A DNA stretch of 64,000 nt, taken from Vibrio sp. 10N.261.45.E2 (GTDB lineage Bacteria > Pseudomonadota > Gammaproteobacteria > Enterobacterales > Vibrionaceae). Below are positions 62,265 through 64,000 of this stretch, one piece after another; the first letter of the stretch is position 1; each line of letters begins with the position of its first letter. The stretch covers positions 1 through 64,000 of the forward strand of contig NZ_MCZZ01000159.1 of assembly GCF_002875705.1 (NCBI RefSeq), written 5' to 3'. Below the pieces are notes generated by a model. It saw only the letters and a program-made list of their open reading frames with translations. It searched no databases and was not told the DNA's origin. A program made the position numbers and the translations under genes.

Positions 62265-64000
62265 ATGAGAATTACAACGTTAAGTTTGCTATTAAGTGCG
62301 CCGCTAGTCGCTAATGCAGCCCCATTTGATACCTGCCCAAGTCAGGCTTATTTGTTTCAGTCAAAACCTGTTGAAGTTTGGGGCGTAAACCTGGTAACAG
62401 GCTCGACAACCCTACTAGAAGACGACACAGGTATGGATGCCAACATCAACGGTGTCGGTTTTGATTTCGAAGACAGATACATTTACGGGTACGACACCAC
62501 TAACAAACGCTTAGTACGCCTTGGTCAAGACTTCCAAGCGGAAGTCATCAATACCAGTGGATTACCAACCGATCACACCTTTTATGTAGGCGACGTCTAT
62601 GACCACGTTTACTACCTTTATCGCACAGGCAAAGGCTTATTCACTGTCGACCTCTCCCCTCTAGATAGCGATCCGAATGCGACCGTTACGGTTAACAAAA
62701 TAGCGGGAAGCCCAGCGACAATAAAACTGACTGATTTTGCCTTCCACCCAAGTGATGGCTCTTTATACGGCATCGATAACAATTCTGGCGGTTTATACAG
62801 CATCAACCCAACCACAGGTGCAGAAACTTACATCGGTGATACCGGAGAGACTGGTACATTCGGCGCAGGTTATTTCGATGTAAACGGCTACTACTACGTA
62901 TCTCGAAACCAAGACGGTAAGATCTACCGTATCAACCTATCCCCAGATAACGCTGCCAATATCGCTGCTGGTATCGTTCCTGCTGTAGAGTTCGTATCAA
63001 ATGGTCCAGCTTCTGGTCAAAATGATGGTGCTCGTTGTGCGAATGCACCTGTGGTTGATGAAGATTCCAACATCGACTTCGGTGATGCACCAGACAGTTA
63101 CCTAACGCTACTGGCAAGTAACGGTCCTCGACATGAACTGGATGGCGTAACTTGGTTAGGTACAAATGCACCGGATGCCGACCTCGATGGCTACGTAACT
63201 CCGCAATCTGATGAGAGTGTTGGCATTGATGATGAGTGGGCAAACGGTGGTATCGGTTTTGTAACCGCACTTGAAGCCGGGCTTGATTCAAAAGTGGTGA
63301 TTGAAGCTTCAACAACCGGTTACCTGTCAGCTTGGATAGACTGGAACCAAGATGGCAGCTTCGATGGCGCCAACGAGCAAGTGTTTACAGATTATCTGTT
63401 AGATGCAGGGGAAAACGAACTGTTTCTTAATGTTGACATCAACGCACTAACCGGTACTACGTGGGCTCGATTTAGATTCAGTCAACAAACCAACCTAAGT
63501 TACTTTGGCGGTTCTACCTCTGGTGAGGTGGTCGATGTTCAAGTGGATGTTCTTAACGATGGTGCCACGGCTCGTTACTTCCCAAGCGCATCTGGCTACG
63601 CCACGCTCGCATACGAAGATAACTGGCCATACAAAGCCGACTACGACATGAATGACGCTGTTCTTATGTATCGCATTACCGAGATACTTAAAGATGGAAA
63701 AGTCGTGAAATCCACTATCGACGGGCGCTTAGCAGCTGTCGGAGCATCGTACAGAAATGGTTTTGCTGTTCGACTTCCTAACTTAGACCCGAGCTTAGTG
63801 AGTAATGGTAACTCTTACATGAAACACAATGGTGTATTCACTGACCTCGATTTGGAAGATGGACGTAGTGAAGCCATATTTGTCATCGCCAATGACCTGA
63901 CAGAAAAAATCAGTACTGGCTGTACCTTCTACCGCACTAGTAATGGATGTAAAGAGGATGAGCAGTTCTCATTCCAAATCGGTATTAGCTTAGCTGGCGA
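62265..64000 (+). CDS. LruC/GEVED-domain secreted protein (5' part, truncated by the window)
   Basis: The frame is open from ATG 62265 (an AAGGAT RBS lies eight bases upstream) to the window end, giving about 578 codons without a stop. It has a signal peptide (M-R-I-T-T-L-S-L-L-L ... A-N-A-A), a propeller-like DUF6923 region (about 25-260), and a D-F-G-D-A-P-D-S-Y linker near 268. A GEVED-type domain follows (about 355-430, D-W-N-Q-D-G-S-F-D), then the LruC domain start (about 435 on, P-Y-K-A-D-Y-D-M-N-D). It should be a secreted or surface protein. Function is unknown; the 3' end is out of view. Confidence 0.78.
   Translation, partial: MRITTLSLLLSAPLVANAAPFDTCPSQAYLFQSKPVEVWGVNLVTGSTTLLEDDTGMDANINGVGFDFEDRYIYGYDTTNKRLVRLGQDFQAEVINTSGLPTDHTFYVGDVYDHVYYLYRTGKGLFTVDLSPLDSDPNATVTVNKIAGSPATIKLTDFAFHPSDGSLYGIDNNSGGLYSINPTTGAETYIGDTGETGTFGAGYFDVNGYYYVSRNQDGKIYRINLSPDNAANIAAGIVPAVEFVSNGPASGQNDGARCANAPVVDEDSNIDFGDAPDSYLTLLASNGPRHELDGVTWLGTNAPDADLDGYVTPQSDESVGIDDEWANGGIGFVTALEAGLDSKVVIEASTTGYLSAWIDWNQDGSFDGANEQVFTDYLLDAGENELFLNVDINALTGTTWARFRFSQQTNLSYFGGSTSGEVVDVQVDVLNDGATARYFPSASGYATLAYEDNWPYKADYDMNDAVLMYRITEILKDGKVVKSTIDGRLAAVGASYRNGFAVRLPNLDPSLVSNGNSYMKHNGVFTDLDLEDGRSEAIFVIANDLTEKISTGCTFYRTSNGCKEDEQFSFQIGISLAG

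Noticed and set aside
62618..63315. Minus-strand frames opposite the LruC gene
   Set aside because: The plus-strand frame is open for over 1.7 kb with a signal peptide and recognised domains, so these are shadows.

Overview
The window looks like chromosomal DNA of a marine Vibrio (Vibrionaceae). A Splendidus-type vibrio is my best guess, judged from protein families I recognise rather than any search. Supporting signs are the CspV-type cold-shock protein, a tandem pair of tRNA-Gly(TCC) genes, a moderate AT-rich composition, Fur-like sites beside a hydroxamate-siderophore locus, and short-leader, tightly packed operons. I see no phage, integron, CRISPR array or complete insertion sequence.

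Layout. 1-5.1 kb: the tail of a DUF417 membrane protein, a GNAT acetyltransferase, a 49-residue tail-anchored-like peptide, a small lipoprotein, a triple-RidA fusion and a membrane protein. 4.2-6.4 kb: a divergent yqhC/yqhD-like pair for aldehyde detoxification. 6.7-10.1 kb: a polar amino-acid ABC importer (ATPase, permease, binding protein, permease). 10.3-14 kb: a J1-crystallin-like ADP-ribosylglycohydrolase homologue, two GNAT enzymes, YjdM and a ThrE-like exporter. 14.5-14.6 kb: two tRNA-Gly genes. 15.3-22.8 kb: a leftward copper/silver export operon with a CueR/MerR-type promoter (Met-rich small protein, CusC, CusB fused to two CusF domains, CusA, Met-rich cupredoxin).

23-40.5 kb: a giant VCBS/Ig-repeat surface protein of about 4,085 residues faces, convergently, a three-gene type I secretion module. 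The module has one HlyD-type adaptor and two ABC proteins. Both nucleotide-binding domains lack catalytic residues, which is the most unusual feature of the window. 40.6-45.8 kb: a CatB/Vat-like acetyltransferase, then a lipid-related block (FadH-like flavoenzyme, two outer-membrane barrel proteins including FadL, and a crotonase with isomerase-like catalytic residues). 46-54.2 kb: a hydroxamate-siderophore locus (FhuB, FhuD, TonB receptor, AraC/GyrI regulator, FhuF-like reductase, FhuC) with Fur-like sites and attenuator-like hairpins. 54.3-64 kb: an MFS exporter, a PQQ-type sugar dehydrogenase, cspV, yaeQ plus partner, a palindromic MITE-like element, folE, moeA-moeB, and a truncated LruC/GEVED secreted protein.

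How the genes work together. The copper genes form a full tripartite pump with periplasmic chaperones. The iron genes cover receptor, periplasmic carrier, permease, ATPase, reductase and regulator. The adhesin and its transporter form a self-contained surface-display unit, except that no outer-membrane TolC partner is encoded beside it. folE, moeA and moeB are pterin and molybdenum-cofactor genes in a divergent arrangement.
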